From assembly GCF_000373585.1 (NCBI RefSeq), contig NZ_KB891897.1, positions 29,309 through 93,308 on the forward strand: 64,000 bases of DNA, given 5' to 3'. The notes beneath the pieces were generated by a model, which was given only the letters and a program-made list of their open reading frames with translations, was not told where the DNA came from and searched no databases. Made by a program: the position numbers and the translations under genes. Within the stretch, counting starts at the first letter, position 1, and the number at the start of each line of letters is the position of its first letter. This DNA is from Streptomyces sp. MspMP-M5. Lineage in GTDB: Bacteria; Actinomycetota; Actinomycetes; Streptomycetales; Streptomycetaceae. Of the stretch, positions 9,444 through 18,880 are shown piece by piece.

Positions 9444-9506
9444 CCGTCCCCGACCCCCACCTCCCTGCGGCCGGTGGCCTTACGGGAGTCGGGTGATCGG
9501 GGACGG
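9444..9506 (-). terminator. Possible terminator downstream of the DoxX gene
   Basis: CCGTCCCCGA at 9444-9453 is perfectly complemented by TCGGGGACGG at 9497-9506. The 43-nt loop is long, so this is only a weak candidate. Confidence 0.3.
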
Positions 9507-9538
9507 AAGGTGCGGTGTGGTGCGGTGTGCCGGACAGG

Positions 9539-11125
9539 TCAGCCCAGCAGGCCGCCGAGGGTGCTGCCGTGGCCGGAGTCGCCGCCGGGGGTACCGGAGC
9601 TGGAGCTGCCGGTCGTGCCGCCGCCGGTGCCGCCCGAGCCGCTCGGCGACTGGGTGCGGCCGGGCGACCGGGTCGGCGCCGACTGCTGCGGGGCGCTGGT
9701 CGTCGCGCCGGGCCGGCGGGCCGAGCCGCCGGTGCGGCCGCCCGTCGACGGGGTGCCGGCGGACGAGGCCGACGGCGTGCCGGGCCGGTGCGGCTTGTGG
9801 GAGGCGCCGGTGGCCGGGCCGCCGGGACGGCCGGGGAGGCGGTGGCCGGGGCGGGCGGCGTGGTGGCCGGGGTGCGGCAGCGGGGAGCCGGGGAGGTTGT
9901 TGATCGCGGGCTCGCCGGGCCGGGGCACCGTCGGCACCCGCGCGGTCCGTACGGCGCCGCCCAGCAGGGAGCCGATGAGCAGGGTCAGACCGGCCACCAC
10001 CGCGGTCATCACGGCGCCGCGGCGCAGGACCCGGCGGCGCAGCGCGCCGACCTCGACGCGCGGGCCCAGCCGCCGCCACGCCTCGCCGGCCAGCCGGGCG
10101 TCCATGGAGTAGACGGGGGCGCCCGCGATGATCAGCGGGCTCCAGGCGGCGAGGTAGATGATGTCGGGGGCGTCGTAGGCGGGGACGGTGCGCCAGCTGA
10201 CGGTCATCAGCAGCGCCGCGGAGAGCAGCGCGCCGAACATGGCGGCGACCCGCTGCCACAGTCCGCAGATGGTCAGCACGCCCACCACGACCTGGAGGAA
10301 CGCCACCGTCAGGCCGGCGCCGACCGGGTGCGCGACCGCGAAGTCCCGCAGCGGAAGGGTCAGTTCCCAGGGGTGGAGGGAGAGCAGCCAGGTGACCATC
10401 GAGCCGCGCTGGCCGCCGTCGAAGTAGACGGGGTCGCAGAGCTTGCCCATGCCGGCGTAGACGGAGATCAGCCCGAGGAAGATCCGCAGCGGGAGGAGGA
10501 CGACGCCGAGGTTCATCCGGCGGCCGGGGTAGTAGGCGTGCCGGACGGTGTCGCCGCCGCGGCGCCGGACCGCGGTGTCGTAGGGCTCGCGGTCCTCGAA
10601 CCGGCCGTCGTCCCCCCGGCCGTCCTCGTCGTACCGCTGGCCGGGGAGCCGGGCGGAGACGGCGCGGAAGCCGCGCGGCAGGGTGTCCTCGACGTCGACG
10701 GGGCCGCGCTGGCCGACGACGGTCGAGGCGGGGCCGGGGGCGTCGCCGAGCCGGACGCGGGGCAGGACCTGGGTCGTGCCGACGTCCTCGGCCGGGCCGC
10801 GGTCCAGGCCCTGGCTGGCGTCGCGCACCGCGTGCAGGAGCTGGGTGGTGGCGCCGGCGGTGCCGCCTGGTTCGGTGCGGCCGCTCCAGACCACGGGCGT
10901 GCGGCGTCTGGGCGGCGATCCCCTGAGGGCGGGGACGCGCGTGGTCTCGGCCAGGGTGCCGGCGGCCACGGGAGCGGCGAGCTGTACGCGGAAGCTGGCG
11001 TGGTTGACGATGACCTGCGCGGGATCGCACGGCACCTTGACCGAGCTCAGGACCGGCTCGTCGTCGAAGGTCGACGACGAGCGTCCCCCCGTAGGCGTGC
11101 GGGGTGTTCTGGTGTCCACGCTCAT
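9539..11125 (-). CDS. DoxX family membrane protein with long soluble head and Pro/Thr tail
   Basis: 528 aa. The first ~180 residues are hydrophilic and disordered-looking. Then comes a four-helix DoxX core (NLGVVLLPLRIFLGLISVYAGMGKLCD, VGAGLTVAFLQVVVGVLTICGLW, MFGALLSAALLMTV, and a further helix), with an extra membrane helix (AVMTAVVAGLTLLIGSLLGG) near residue 390. The last ~120 residues are a low-complexity Pro/Thr/Gly/Ser tail ending in Gly-rich repeats. DoxX proteins are membrane proteins linked to oxidative-stress or respiratory functions in actinobacteria. Start ATG at 11125. The role here is unknown. Confidence 0.8.
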   Translation of the reverse strand: MSVDTRTPRTPTGGRSSSTFDDEPVLSSVKVPCDPAQVIVNHASFRVQLAAPVAAGTLAETTRVPALRGSPPRRRTPVVWSGRTEPGGTAGATTQLLHAVRDASQGLDRGPAEDVGTTQVLPRVRLGDAPGPASTVVGQRGPVDVEDTLPRGFRAVSARLPGQRYDEDGRGDDGRFEDREPYDTAVRRRGGDTVRHAYYPGRRMNLGVVLLPLRIFLGLISVYAGMGKLCDPVYFDGGQRGSMVTWLLSLHPWELTLPLRDFAVAHPVGAGLTVAFLQVVVGVLTICGLWQRVAAMFGALLSAALLMTVSWRTVPAYDAPDIIYLAAWSPLIIAGAPVYSMDARLAGEAWRRLGPRVEVGALRRRVLRRGAVMTAVVAGLTLLIGSLLGGAVRTARVPTVPRPGEPAINNLPGSPLPHPGHHAARPGHRLPGRPGGPATGASHKPHRPGTPSASSAGTPSTGGRTGGSARRPGATTSAPQQSAPTRSPGRTQSPSGSGGTGGGTTGSSSSGTPGGDSGHGSTLGGLLG

Positions 11126-11234
11126 CTAACCGAGTGACCCGCGGTTAAGACACTGCCTTGACCGGCCCGATCTGTCCGAGACCCGTCAAAAGATCACGTG
11201 ATACGGCGGAGACACACGGAGCGTCATGCTGTGC

Positions 11235-11262
11235 CCCCTGGGCCGGGCGCCCGGCCCAGGGG
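11235..11262 (-). terminator. Palindromic terminator after rlmB
   Basis: A perfect 28-nt palindrome (CCCCTGGGCCGGGC and its complement) lies 30 nt past the rlmB stop and separates rlmB from the DoxX gene. Confidence 0.65.
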
Positions 11263-11291
11263 CGGCGGCCGGGAACGCCCGGCGGCCTCGG

Positions 11292-12245
11292 TCAGCCGCG
11301 GCGGCGCGCCGCCTCCCACAGGACGACACCGGCCGCGACACCGGCGTTCAGCGACTCCGCGCCGCCCGGCATCGGGATCCGCACGCGCAGGTCGCAGGTC
11401 TCGCCGACCAGCCGCGACAGGCCCTTGCCCTCGCTGCCGACGACGATCACGACCGGACCGTCCAGGGCCGCCAGGTCCTGCAGCTCCACCTCGCCGTCCG
11501 CGGCCAGGCCGACCACCGTCATCCCGGCCTTCTGGTACGTCTCCAGGGCCCGGGTCAGGTTGGTGGCCCGGGCGACCGGCGTACGGGCCGCGGTGCCCGC
11601 GGAGGTCTTCCAGGCGCCGGCCGTCATCCCGGCGGCGCGGCGCTCCGGCACGACGACGCCGTGGCCGCCGAAGGCCGAGACGGAGCGGACGACGGCGCCG
11701 AGGTTGCGCGGGTCGGTCACGCCGTCCAGCGCGACGATCAGCGGGTCCTCGCCGGCGTCGAGGGCGGCGGCCGAGAGGTCCTCGGGGTGCGCGTACTCGT
11801 ACGGCGGGATCTGGGCGACCAGGCCCTGGTGGTTGAGGCCGTTGGTCATCCGGTCCAGCTCGGCGCGCGGCGCCTCCAGGAGGTTCAGCCCGAGCTCGGT
11901 GGCGAGCTGGAGCGCCTCGCGCACCCGCTCGTCGTTGTCGATGAACTGCTGCACGTACAGGGTGGTCGCGGGGACGCCCTCGCGCAGCGCCTCGACGACC
12001 GGGTTGCGGCCGACGACCAGCTCCGCGGTGCCCTTGGCGCCGCCGCGCCGCGGGGCGGGCCGGCGGTGCGCGGCCTGCTTGGCCTGGGCGTTGGCGACGC
12101 GGTTCTTGACGTGCCCCTTGCGGGCGGACGCGGGCGGGGTCGGGCCCTTGCCCTCCAGGGACCGGCGCCGCTTACCGCCACTGCCGACCTGAGCGCCCTT
12201 CTTGTTCGACGTGCGGCGGTTCCTGCGCTGGCTGTTGCCGGCCAT
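11292..12245 (-). CDS. rlmB: 23S rRNA (guanosine-2'-O-)-methyltransferase RlmB
   Basis: 317 aa SPOUT (TrmH-type) methyltransferase that modifies G2251 in the 23S rRNA P-loop with SAM. After a basic N-terminal tail (MAGNSQRRNRRTSNKKG) comes the L30e-like substrate domain (LVVGRNPVVEALREG). The knotted catalytic domain shows the three SPOUT motifs: DGVTDPRNLGAVVRS, IVVGSEGKGLSRLV and IPMPGGAESLNAGVAAGV. It lies 152 nt after cysS on the same strand, the usual actinobacterial order. Confidence 0.93.
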   Translation of the reverse strand: MAGNSQRRNRRTSNKKGAQVGSGGKRRRSLEGKGPTPPASARKGHVKNRVANAQAKQAAHRRPAPRRGGAKGTAELVVGRNPVVEALREGVPATTLYVQQFIDNDERVREALQLATELGLNLLEAPRAELDRMTNGLNHQGLVAQIPPYEYAHPEDLSAAALDAGEDPLIVALDGVTDPRNLGAVVRSVSAFGGHGVVVPERRAAGMTAGAWKTSAGTAARTPVARATNLTRALETYQKAGMTVVGLAADGEVELQDLAALDGPVVIVVGSEGKGLSRLVGETCDLRVRIPMPGGAESLNAGVAAGVVLWEAARRRG

Positions 12246-12397
12246 GGGTCACCTGTTTCTTCACTGCTCTCGACGTCTCGCGACGTGGAGTGGGTACGTA
12301 CGTATGGATTGAGTGTCGCCCGCAGCCACCGGGAAGGGCGAATCCGGCTGGTGGCCGGGGGTGCGGCCGGTCCCCGGGGCGGGCCCCGGGGCCGGGC

Positions 12398-13795
<1,398 letters not shown>

Positions 13796-13824
13796 GGGAC
13801 CAGGGTAGTCGGAACGCGGCGGTG

Positions 13825-13848
13825 CCCCGTGCCCTGTGGAGCACGGGG
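13825..13848 (-). terminator. Hairpin between the PPOX gene and cysS
   Basis: CCCCGTGC at 13825-13832 and GCACGGGG at 13841-13848 form an 8-bp stem with an 8-nt loop, downstream of the PPOX gene and just upstream of cysS. Confidence 0.5.
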
Positions 13849-13936
13849 ACACGGAAGCGTCGCGGCCGCCCGGTTCGCCACTTGATTCGTATGGATTCCT
13901 CCCGGACGGCGGGGTTCCGCCGCCCGGGGCGGAGGC

Positions 13937-14341
13937 TCAGATGCGGCCGAGCACCTTCCGCGGGGTGATCCGGACCACGACGCGCTCGGCGTCGTCGGCC
14001 GCGGCGGCGTTGAACTCCGCGTAGCGCTTGCCGGTGTACTTCAGCGACAGCTCGTCGATCAGCTCCTGGCCGCCCTCGGTGCTGAGGGTGGCCTCGCCGC
14101 GGATCTCGGCGTAGCTGTACGGCGCGTCGAAGGGCTGGAGGACGATCGAGACCCGGGGGTCGCGGCGGAGGTTCTTCTCCTTGCGCCGGCCGACGGTCGT
14201 CGAGAACAGCAGGTCGTCGCCGTCCCGCTTCACCCAGACCGGGGAGAGCTGGGGGCTGCCGTCCGGCTGGATCGTCCCCACCGTCACGAAGACCGGGGAG
14301 TCGAGCAGCCCCTTGAGTTTGTCGGAGAGCGTTGCAGTCAC
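13937..14341 (-). CDS. PPOX-class F420-dependent / pyridoxamine oxidase-like enzyme
   Basis: 134 aa split-barrel flavin/F420-binding protein: LSDKLKGLLDSPVFVTVGTIQPDGSPQLSPVWV is the N-terminal strand set, followed by LLFSTTVGRRKEKNLRRDPR, the phosphate-binding region, and SYAEIRGEATL. The size fits small F420H2-dependent reductases of actinobacteria. Start GTG at 14341 with AAGGA about 7 nt upstream; longer open reading upstream is ispF shadow. It could reduce a quinone, a biliverdin-like compound or an enone; the substrate is not known. Confidence 0.8.
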   Translation of the reverse strand: MTATLSDKLKGLLDSPVFVTVGTIQPDGSPQLSPVWVKRDGDDLLFSTTVGRRKEKNLRRDPRVSIVLQPFDAPYSYAEIRGEATLSTEGGQELIDELSLKYTGKRYAEFNAAAADDAERVVVRITPRKVLGRI

Positions 14342-14484
14342 GAAGGATCCTTCCCGCGGGCCGAACCGATGGCTTCCGATGGAGACGAGTACCCGATTTC
14401 CCGGCCAACGCCCTTGTGGCGCCCGGCATTCCCGCGCGGTGCGGCCAATCGGCGGAACGCACCGTTCCGGCCCGCCCGGCCCGC

Positions 14485-15015
14485 TCAGGCGGTGCGCACC
14501 ACCAGGGCGGTGGCGATCGCGGCCAGCCCCTCGGCGCGGCCGGTCAGCCCCAGCCCGTCCGTCGTGGTGCCGGAGACCGAGACCGGCGCCCCGACGGCCG
14601 CCGACAGCGCCCGCTGCGCCTCGGCCCGGCGCTTGCCGACCTTCGGGCGGACGCCGATGACCTGCACCGCGACGTTGCCGATGGCGAAGCCCTCGGCCCG
14701 GACGATCCGTGCCGCCTCGGCCAGCAGCGTCACCCCGGAGGCGCCGGACCACTCCGGACGGGAGGTGCCGAAGTGCGCGCCGAGGTCGCCGATGCCGGCC
14801 GCGGAGAACAGCGCGTCGCAGGCGGCGTGCGCGGCCACGTCGCCGTCGCTGTGCCCGGCCAGGCCGTAGCCGTCGCTCTCCGCGGCGTCCCAGAGCAGCC
14901 CGGCGCACCACAGCTCGCGCCCCTGTTCAAACGCGTGCACGTCGGTGCCGACCCCGACGAGGGGGATACCGGGCAGCGCGGGAACGGGCTGCGCGGACGG
15001 GTCAGACATAGCCAT
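14485..15015 (-). CDS. ispF: 2-C-methyl-D-erythritol 2,4-cyclodiphosphate synthase
   Basis: 176 aa enzyme of the MEP isoprenoid pathway that cyclises CDP-ME 2-phosphate to MEcPP with loss of CMP. Metal ligands D25 and H27 are in VGTDVHAF, and H63 is in GHSDGDVAAHAACDALFSA. The C-terminal GTTTDGLGLTGRAEG is the conserved CDP-binding region. The ATG at 15015 overlaps the ispD stop by 14 nt (a second ATG at 15009 would overlap by 8), so translation is coupled to ispD. Confidence 0.93.
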   Translation of the reverse strand: MAMSDPSAQPVPALPGIPLVGVGTDVHAFEQGRELWCAGLLWDAAESDGYGLAGHSDGDVAAHAACDALFSAAGIGDLGAHFGTSRPEWSGASGVTLLAEAARIVRAEGFAIGNVAVQVIGVRPKVGKRRAEAQRALSAAVGAPVSVSGTTTDGLGLTGRAEGLAAIATALVVRTA

Positions 15016-15760
15016 CGGTGGCCCTCCTCCGGGCGAGTACAGCCTCGGCCAGGACGAGGTCCAGCGGCCGGGTCACCTTGAACGCCTCCTCGTGGCCCGG
15101 GACGAGCACCACCGGCTCCCCGAGCCGTTCCACCAGTCCGGCGTCGTCGGTGGCGCCCTCGCCCTCCACGACGGCCTGGTGCGCCTTCAGCAGCGTCGGC
15201 AGGTCGAAGCCCTGCGGGGTCTGCACGGCGCGCAGCTGCGAGCGCTCCGGGGTGCCGACCACCGGCTCCGGGGTGCCCTGGGGCCGCGGTTCGACCTGCT
15301 TGACGGTGTCGGTCACCGGCAGAGCAGGGACCACGGCCGGGGCGCCGGCGCGGACCGCCTCGATGACCGCGTCCACGGTCTCGACCGGCACCAGCGGGCG
15401 GGCCGCGTCGTGGACCAGCACCACGTCGATGCCGTCCGGCAGCGCGGCGAGCCCGAGCCGGACCGACTCCTGGCGGGTGGCGCCGCCGGGGACCACGGTC
15501 AGCTCGGTGCGGTCCGCGAGCGGGTGGGCGTCGAGCAGGTGGCGCACCTCGTCGGCGCCGTCCGGCGGGGCGACCACGACGAGGTGCGTGACGGCGCGCG
15601 AGGCGGCCATCGCGCGGACCGCGTGGACCAGCATCGGGGTGCCGCCGAGCGTGCGCAGCGCCTTGGGGGTGCCGGGACCGAGCCGGACGCCGCGGCCGGC
15701 GGCGGGGATCACCGCCGCGGTACGCGCCGGGGTACGGGCCGGGGGGACAGGATCTGACAT
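15002..15760 (-). CDS. ispD: 2-C-methyl-D-erythritol 4-phosphate cytidylyltransferase
   Basis: 252 aa. The CTP-binding loop AAVIPAAGRGVRLGPGTPKAL is near the N terminus, with VLVHDAARPLVPVETVDA in the middle and DDAGLVERLGEPVVLVPG near the end, all IspD hallmarks. It makes CDP-methylerythritol for the next-but-one step catalysed by IspF, with which it overlaps. The ATG at 15760 (MSDPVPPARTPARTAAVIP) was chosen; a longer frame upstream lacks family similarity. It lies 416 nt downstream of carD. Confidence 0.93.
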   Translation of the reverse strand: MSDPVPPARTPARTAAVIPAAGRGVRLGPGTPKALRTLGGTPMLVHAVRAMAASRAVTHLVVVAPPDGADEVRHLLDAHPLADRTELTVVPGGATRQESVRLGLAALPDGIDVVLVHDAARPLVPVETVDAVIEAVRAGAPAVVPALPVTDTVKQVEPRPQGTPEPVVGTPERSQLRAVQTPQGFDLPTLLKAHQAVVEGEGATDDAGLVERLGEPVVLVPGHEEAFKVTRPLDLVLAEAVLARRRATDGYV

Positions 15761-16176
15761 CGATGGCTCCGGAGTCCGGGCGAGCCCGGAATTGGGGCAG
15801 ACAGGTTTGTTTCCTCGGGCGAGGTGGGTATGGCCTGGGGAGTGCCGGGCGTCACGCCTTGACCGGAACCCTTCCGTGACGCCGGTCGGGGCAGCAGCCC
15901 GAGCCCGGCACGCCACCGAAGGCTTCCCCGCTCGTCGAGTGCGTCGAGTCCGGGGAGGGTCCGGCGGGCTTCAGCGAGCTTCAGCTTCAGGGACGAAGCT
16001 GCCGCCGGCTCGGTGCCCGGCCGTCCCCCGCACCATCCGCAGACATGCCACCAGATATGCCGCAGCGCCCGGCAACAGACCATCCGCTTCGGGAGGCGGT
16101 CGTCATCGGGCACCGCGGCATTGCTGCGTTGCTGCTGCGTCGTCGCTGTGGCTCGGCGCAGTCGGCGTGCGCGTCG
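15761..16176. other. carD-ispD spacer without a recognised gene
   Basis: This 416-nt stretch follows carD and precedes ispD on the minus strand. Open frames in it (for example 15709-16113, minus) show no family pattern and no good ribosome site. It holds repeated GCTTCAG motifs near 15972-15990 and CTGCTGCGT-like short repeats near 16125-16145. I see no clear terminator. Confidence 0.4.
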
Positions 16177-16659
16177 TCAGGACGCGAGGACCTCGTCGAG
16201 CAGGGCCTCGGCCTTGTCCTCGTTGGTGTTCTCCGCGAGGGCGAGCTCGCTCACCAGGATCTGGCGGGCCTTGGCGAGCATCCGCTTCTCGCCGGCGGAG
16301 AGGCCGCGCTCGCGCTCACGCCGCCACAGGTCGCGCACGACCTCGGCGACCTTGATCACGTCGCCGGAGGCGAGCTTCTCGAGATTTGCCTTGTAGCGAC
16401 GGGACCAGTTCGTAGGCTCCTCGGCATACGGTGCGCGCAGCACCTCGAAGACCCGGTCCAGCCCGTCCTGACCAACCACATCGCGTACGCCGACGAACTC
16501 CGCGTTGTCCGCTGGCACACGAACAGTCAAGTCGCCCTGGGCGACCTTCAGCACCAAGTAGGTCTTGTCCACGCCTTTGATCTGGCGAGTTTCGATGGCC
16601 TCGATCAGCGCGGCCCCGTGATGGGGATAGACCACGGTGTCGCCAACCTTGAACGTCAT
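16177..16659 (-). CDS. carD: CarD family RNA polymerase-binding transcription factor
   Basis: 160 aa. The N-terminal RNAP-interacting Tudor-like domain is FKVGDTVVYPHHGAALIEA, and the C-terminal helical DNA-binding domain includes TNWSRRYKANLEKLASGD and VAEVVRDLWRRERERGLS. CarD stabilises open complexes at rRNA and other promoters in actinobacteria. The ATG at 16659 was preferred over one at 16689 because MTFKVGDTVVYP is the family start. A promoter candidate lies 29-57 nt upstream. Divergent from the lipoprotein gene at 17514. Confidence 0.94.
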   Translation of the reverse strand: MTFKVGDTVVYPHHGAALIEAIETRQIKGVDKTYLVLKVAQGDLTVRVPADNAEFVGVRDVVGQDGLDRVFEVLRAPYAEEPTNWSRRYKANLEKLASGDVIKVAEVVRDLWRRERERGLSAGEKRMLAKARQILVSELALAENTNEDKAEALLDEVLAS

Positions 16660-17513
16660 GTGACAGGTACCCCTTCCGTGGCTATCCATGCTAACACGGG
16701 AACGGGCCGTTCTGAATGGCGTTTTCGCAGGTCAGGGCATATCTCGGGGCTTGACAACAGCGCCCGTGACGTGCTTCGAAGGGGCCCGCGGCGCAGGTAT
16801 TCGCAGGTCGGAGGCGCTTCTCGGGCACCCGGAATGCCGCCCGCCGCACACCGGAATCGCAATGATCAATGAGCCTAACGTCCCGGTTTGCACCGATCCG
16901 CATGAGCGAGTTCCGCTACTCCGTTCGGACGCTTGGGGCGACTCGGGCGCGATTCCCGGAATTGATCAACACTCCCGCGCTCCGGCATGTGATCAATTTC
17001 GGGCGGCATGTGCATTCCTTGTGAATACCGCTTTTCACCGGGGGAAACACCCTGGCCACCACTCGAACAGGCGCGTGCCGAATATGCCTCCCGGTTCTCC
17101 GGAGATCGACGACGGGATCCGCGGCGAGTTCCGGGACGAGATCGACGACGAGAGCGAAGCCGAGATCGATGCCGAGAACGGCGGCGAGATCGGCGCTGAG
17201 AACGGGGGCTGGAGCGGGGCCGGGATCGGGACGGGGACCGCGCTCCGGAAATCGTGTGCCGGAGTGTTCGGGCCGGCCGCCCGGCGGCCCCGCCGTGGGC
17301 GGACCGGTCCGGGCGGCGGGCGCGTGATCGCGCAGGGGGCGGGTCGGGTGCGGGACCGCGAGGACGGCTCGGTAACCTAGCGGCGCTGACCAACCCTTAG
17401 GGCGGCTTTACGTGCCCGTCGCCATGACGCGCACGCAGGGCCCGCCCCAGCCGTCCATCCGCGACCGGGCACGAAGTTCGGCCGCCGTAGCTCGTCAAGG
17501 AGATGCCGCCGCC
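16660..17513. other. 854-nt carD-lipoprotein intergenic region with TGATCAAT repeats
   Basis: I find no convincing gene. The part 16720-17060 is visibly less GC-rich. It contains TGATCAAT at 16863-16870 and 16990-16997 and its complement ATTGATCA at 16961-16968; the last two form a 9-bp inverted repeat (AATTGATCA, 16960-16968; TGATCAATT, 16990-16998). A low-complexity GAGATCGA-rich stretch spans about 17100-17220. A TTGACA hexamer lies near 16752. Confidence 0.5.
16688..16716 (-). promoter_or_regulatory. Candidate sigma-70/HrdB promoter of carD
   Basis: On the minus strand TTCAGA (4/6 to TTGACA) is followed after exactly 17 nt by TAGCAT (TAnnnT). Transcription would start roughly 20 nt before the carD ATG region. 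Confidence 0.4.
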
Positions 17514-18125
17514 GTGAGCCGCAGCCTTCGACGCGGCGTCCTCGCCGCCACCGTCCTCTCGCTCTCGATCGCCACCCTGTCCGCGTGCGCGGCCGGGAAC
17601 GACGCCCAGACGCTGGAGGTCAAGCCGGACAACGCCGAGATCAGCGTCGGCGCCATCAAGGTCCAGAACGCCAACGTCGTCACCCAGCCCGACGTCAACG
17701 CCAAGGGGCCGGCCGCGATCACCGCGACGGTGTTCAACTCCGGCGACAAGGACCAGCAGTTGACCGGGATCGCGCTCGACGGCACCGGCCAGTCGGCCAA
17801 GCTGTCGCCCGGCAAGATCACCGTGCCGGCCGGCGGGTCCGTCGTGATCGGCGGCAAGGGCAACGCCAGCGCCCTCCTGGAGAGCGGCCGGGAGGCCGTC
17901 CAGGACGGCAACGCCCAGCCGCTGACCTTCACCTTCAGCTCCACCGGCAAGGTGAAGCTGAGCGCCTTCGTCGTCCCGGCGAAGAACATCTTCGAGAGCT
18001 ACGGTCCGTCGGTGACGCCGCAGCCGTCCACCTCCGCGAGCGGCAAGCCCTCGGAGTCGGGCAGCCCGTCGGGCTCGGCCTCCCCGTCGGGGTCGCCCTC
18101 GGAGTCGGCGCACGCCGGTCACTGA
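17514..18125 (+). CDS. Putative lipoprotein
   Basis: 203 aa exported protein. The lipobox is TLSAC with the acylated cysteine at 25 after SLRRGVLAATVLSLSIA. The mature part has a beta-sandwich look (ISVGAIKVQNANVVTQPD, AAITATVFNSGDKDQQLTGIAL, PAGGSVVIGGKGNASALL), resembling small secreted proteins related to PCu(A)C/DUF461 in actinobacteria, and ends in a Ser/Pro/Gly tail. The metal ligands of a copper chaperone are not evident. GTG at 17514 follows AAGGAG by about 11 nt. Its function is not established. Confidence 0.8.
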   Translation: MSRSLRRGVLAATVLSLSIATLSACAAGNDAQTLEVKPDNAEISVGAIKVQNANVVTQPDVNAKGPAAITATVFNSGDKDQQLTGIALDGTGQSAKLSPGKITVPAGGSVVIGGKGNASALLESGREAVQDGNAQPLTFTFSSTGKVKLSAFVVPAKNIFESYGPSVTPQPSTSASGKPSESGSPSGSASPSGSPSESAHAGH

Positions 18126-18136
18126 CGCACGCACCA

Positions 18137-18178
18137 CGCGAAGGGGCGCCCCGCCGGATGGAGGGGCGCCCCTTCGCG
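18137..18178. terminator. Bidirectional terminator between lipoprotein gene and phoP
   Basis: A perfect 16-bp stem (CGCGAAGGGGCGCCCC and its complement) with a 10-nt loop lies between two convergent genes. Confidence 0.8.
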
Positions 18179-18199
18179 CACACCGGTCGCGCCGGCGGT

Positions 18200-18880
18200 C
18201 TACGGCTCGAACTTGTACCCCAGGCCGCGGACCGTCACCAGATAGCGCGGGGCGCCCGGGTCGGGCTCGATCTTGGCGCGCAGCCGCTTCACATGGACGT
18301 CGAGGGTCTTGGTGTCGCCCACGTAGTCGGCGCCCCAGACGCGGTCGATCAGCTGCATACGGGTCAGCACCCGGCCGGCGTTGCGCAGCAGCATCTCCAG
18401 GAGGTCGAACTCCTTGAGCGGCAGGTCCACCTTGCCGCCGGAGACCGTGACGACGTGGCGGTCCACGTCCATCCGGACCGGGCCGGCCTCCAGGGCCTGC
18501 GGGGTGACCTCCTCCGGCTCGCCGCGGCGGCGCAGCACCGCGCGGATCCGGGCGACCAGTTCGCGCGACGAGAAGGGCTTGGTGACGTAGTCGTCGGCCC
18601 CTATTTCGAGACCGACGACCTTGTCGATCTCGCTGTCCTTGGCGGTCACCATGATGACCGGGACGTTGGAGCGGCCGCGCAGCTGGCGGCAGACCTCGGT
18701 GCCGGGCAGGCCCGGCAGCATCAGGTCCAGCAGGACGAGGTCGGCGCCGTTGCGCTCGAACTCGTCCAGGCCGTCGGGGCCGGTGGCCGCCACGGCGACC
18801 TCGAAGCCCTCCTTGCGGAGCATGTACGACAGTGCGTCGCTGAACGATTCCTCGTCCTCGACGACGAGCACTCGGGTCAC
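18200..18880 (-). CDS. phoP: Phosphate response regulator PhoP
   Basis: 226 aa OmpR-family regulator. The receiver has the acidic pair in VVEDEES, phosphoacceptor D52 (VLLDLMLPGLPG) and K101 (DDYVTKPF). The winged-helix C-terminal domain shows PLKEFDLLEMLLRNAGRVLTRMQL and TLDVHVKRLRAKIEPDP. It controls the phosphate-starvation regulon and, in Streptomyces, antibiotic production. It overlaps phoR by ATGA (18877-18880) and is divergent from phoU across PHO boxes. Confidence 0.95.
   Translation of the reverse strand: MTRVLVVEDEESFSDALSYMLRKEGFEVAVAATGPDGLDEFERNGADLVLLDLMLPGLPGTEVCRQLRGRSNVPVIMVTAKDSEIDKVVGLEIGADDYVTKPFSSRELVARIRAVLRRRGEPEEVTPQALEAGPVRMDVDRHVVTVSGGKVDLPLKEFDLLEMLLRNAGRVLTRMQLIDRVWGADYVGDTKTLDVHVKRLRAKIEPDPGAPRYLVTVRGLGYKFEP

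Noticed and set aside
15709..16113. Minus-strand frame between carD and ispD
   Set aside because: Composition and residues (runs of Arg/Ser/Pro, CCRALRHIWWHVCGWCGG) look random, it overlaps the real ispD start, and there is no RBS.
16688..17380. A 230-codon plus-strand frame in the carD upstream region with an acidic EIDDE/ENGG repeat segment
   Set aside because: No ribosome site, no family pattern, mixed composition and overlap with the carD promoter. The repeat arises from GAGATCGA-like low-complexity DNA.
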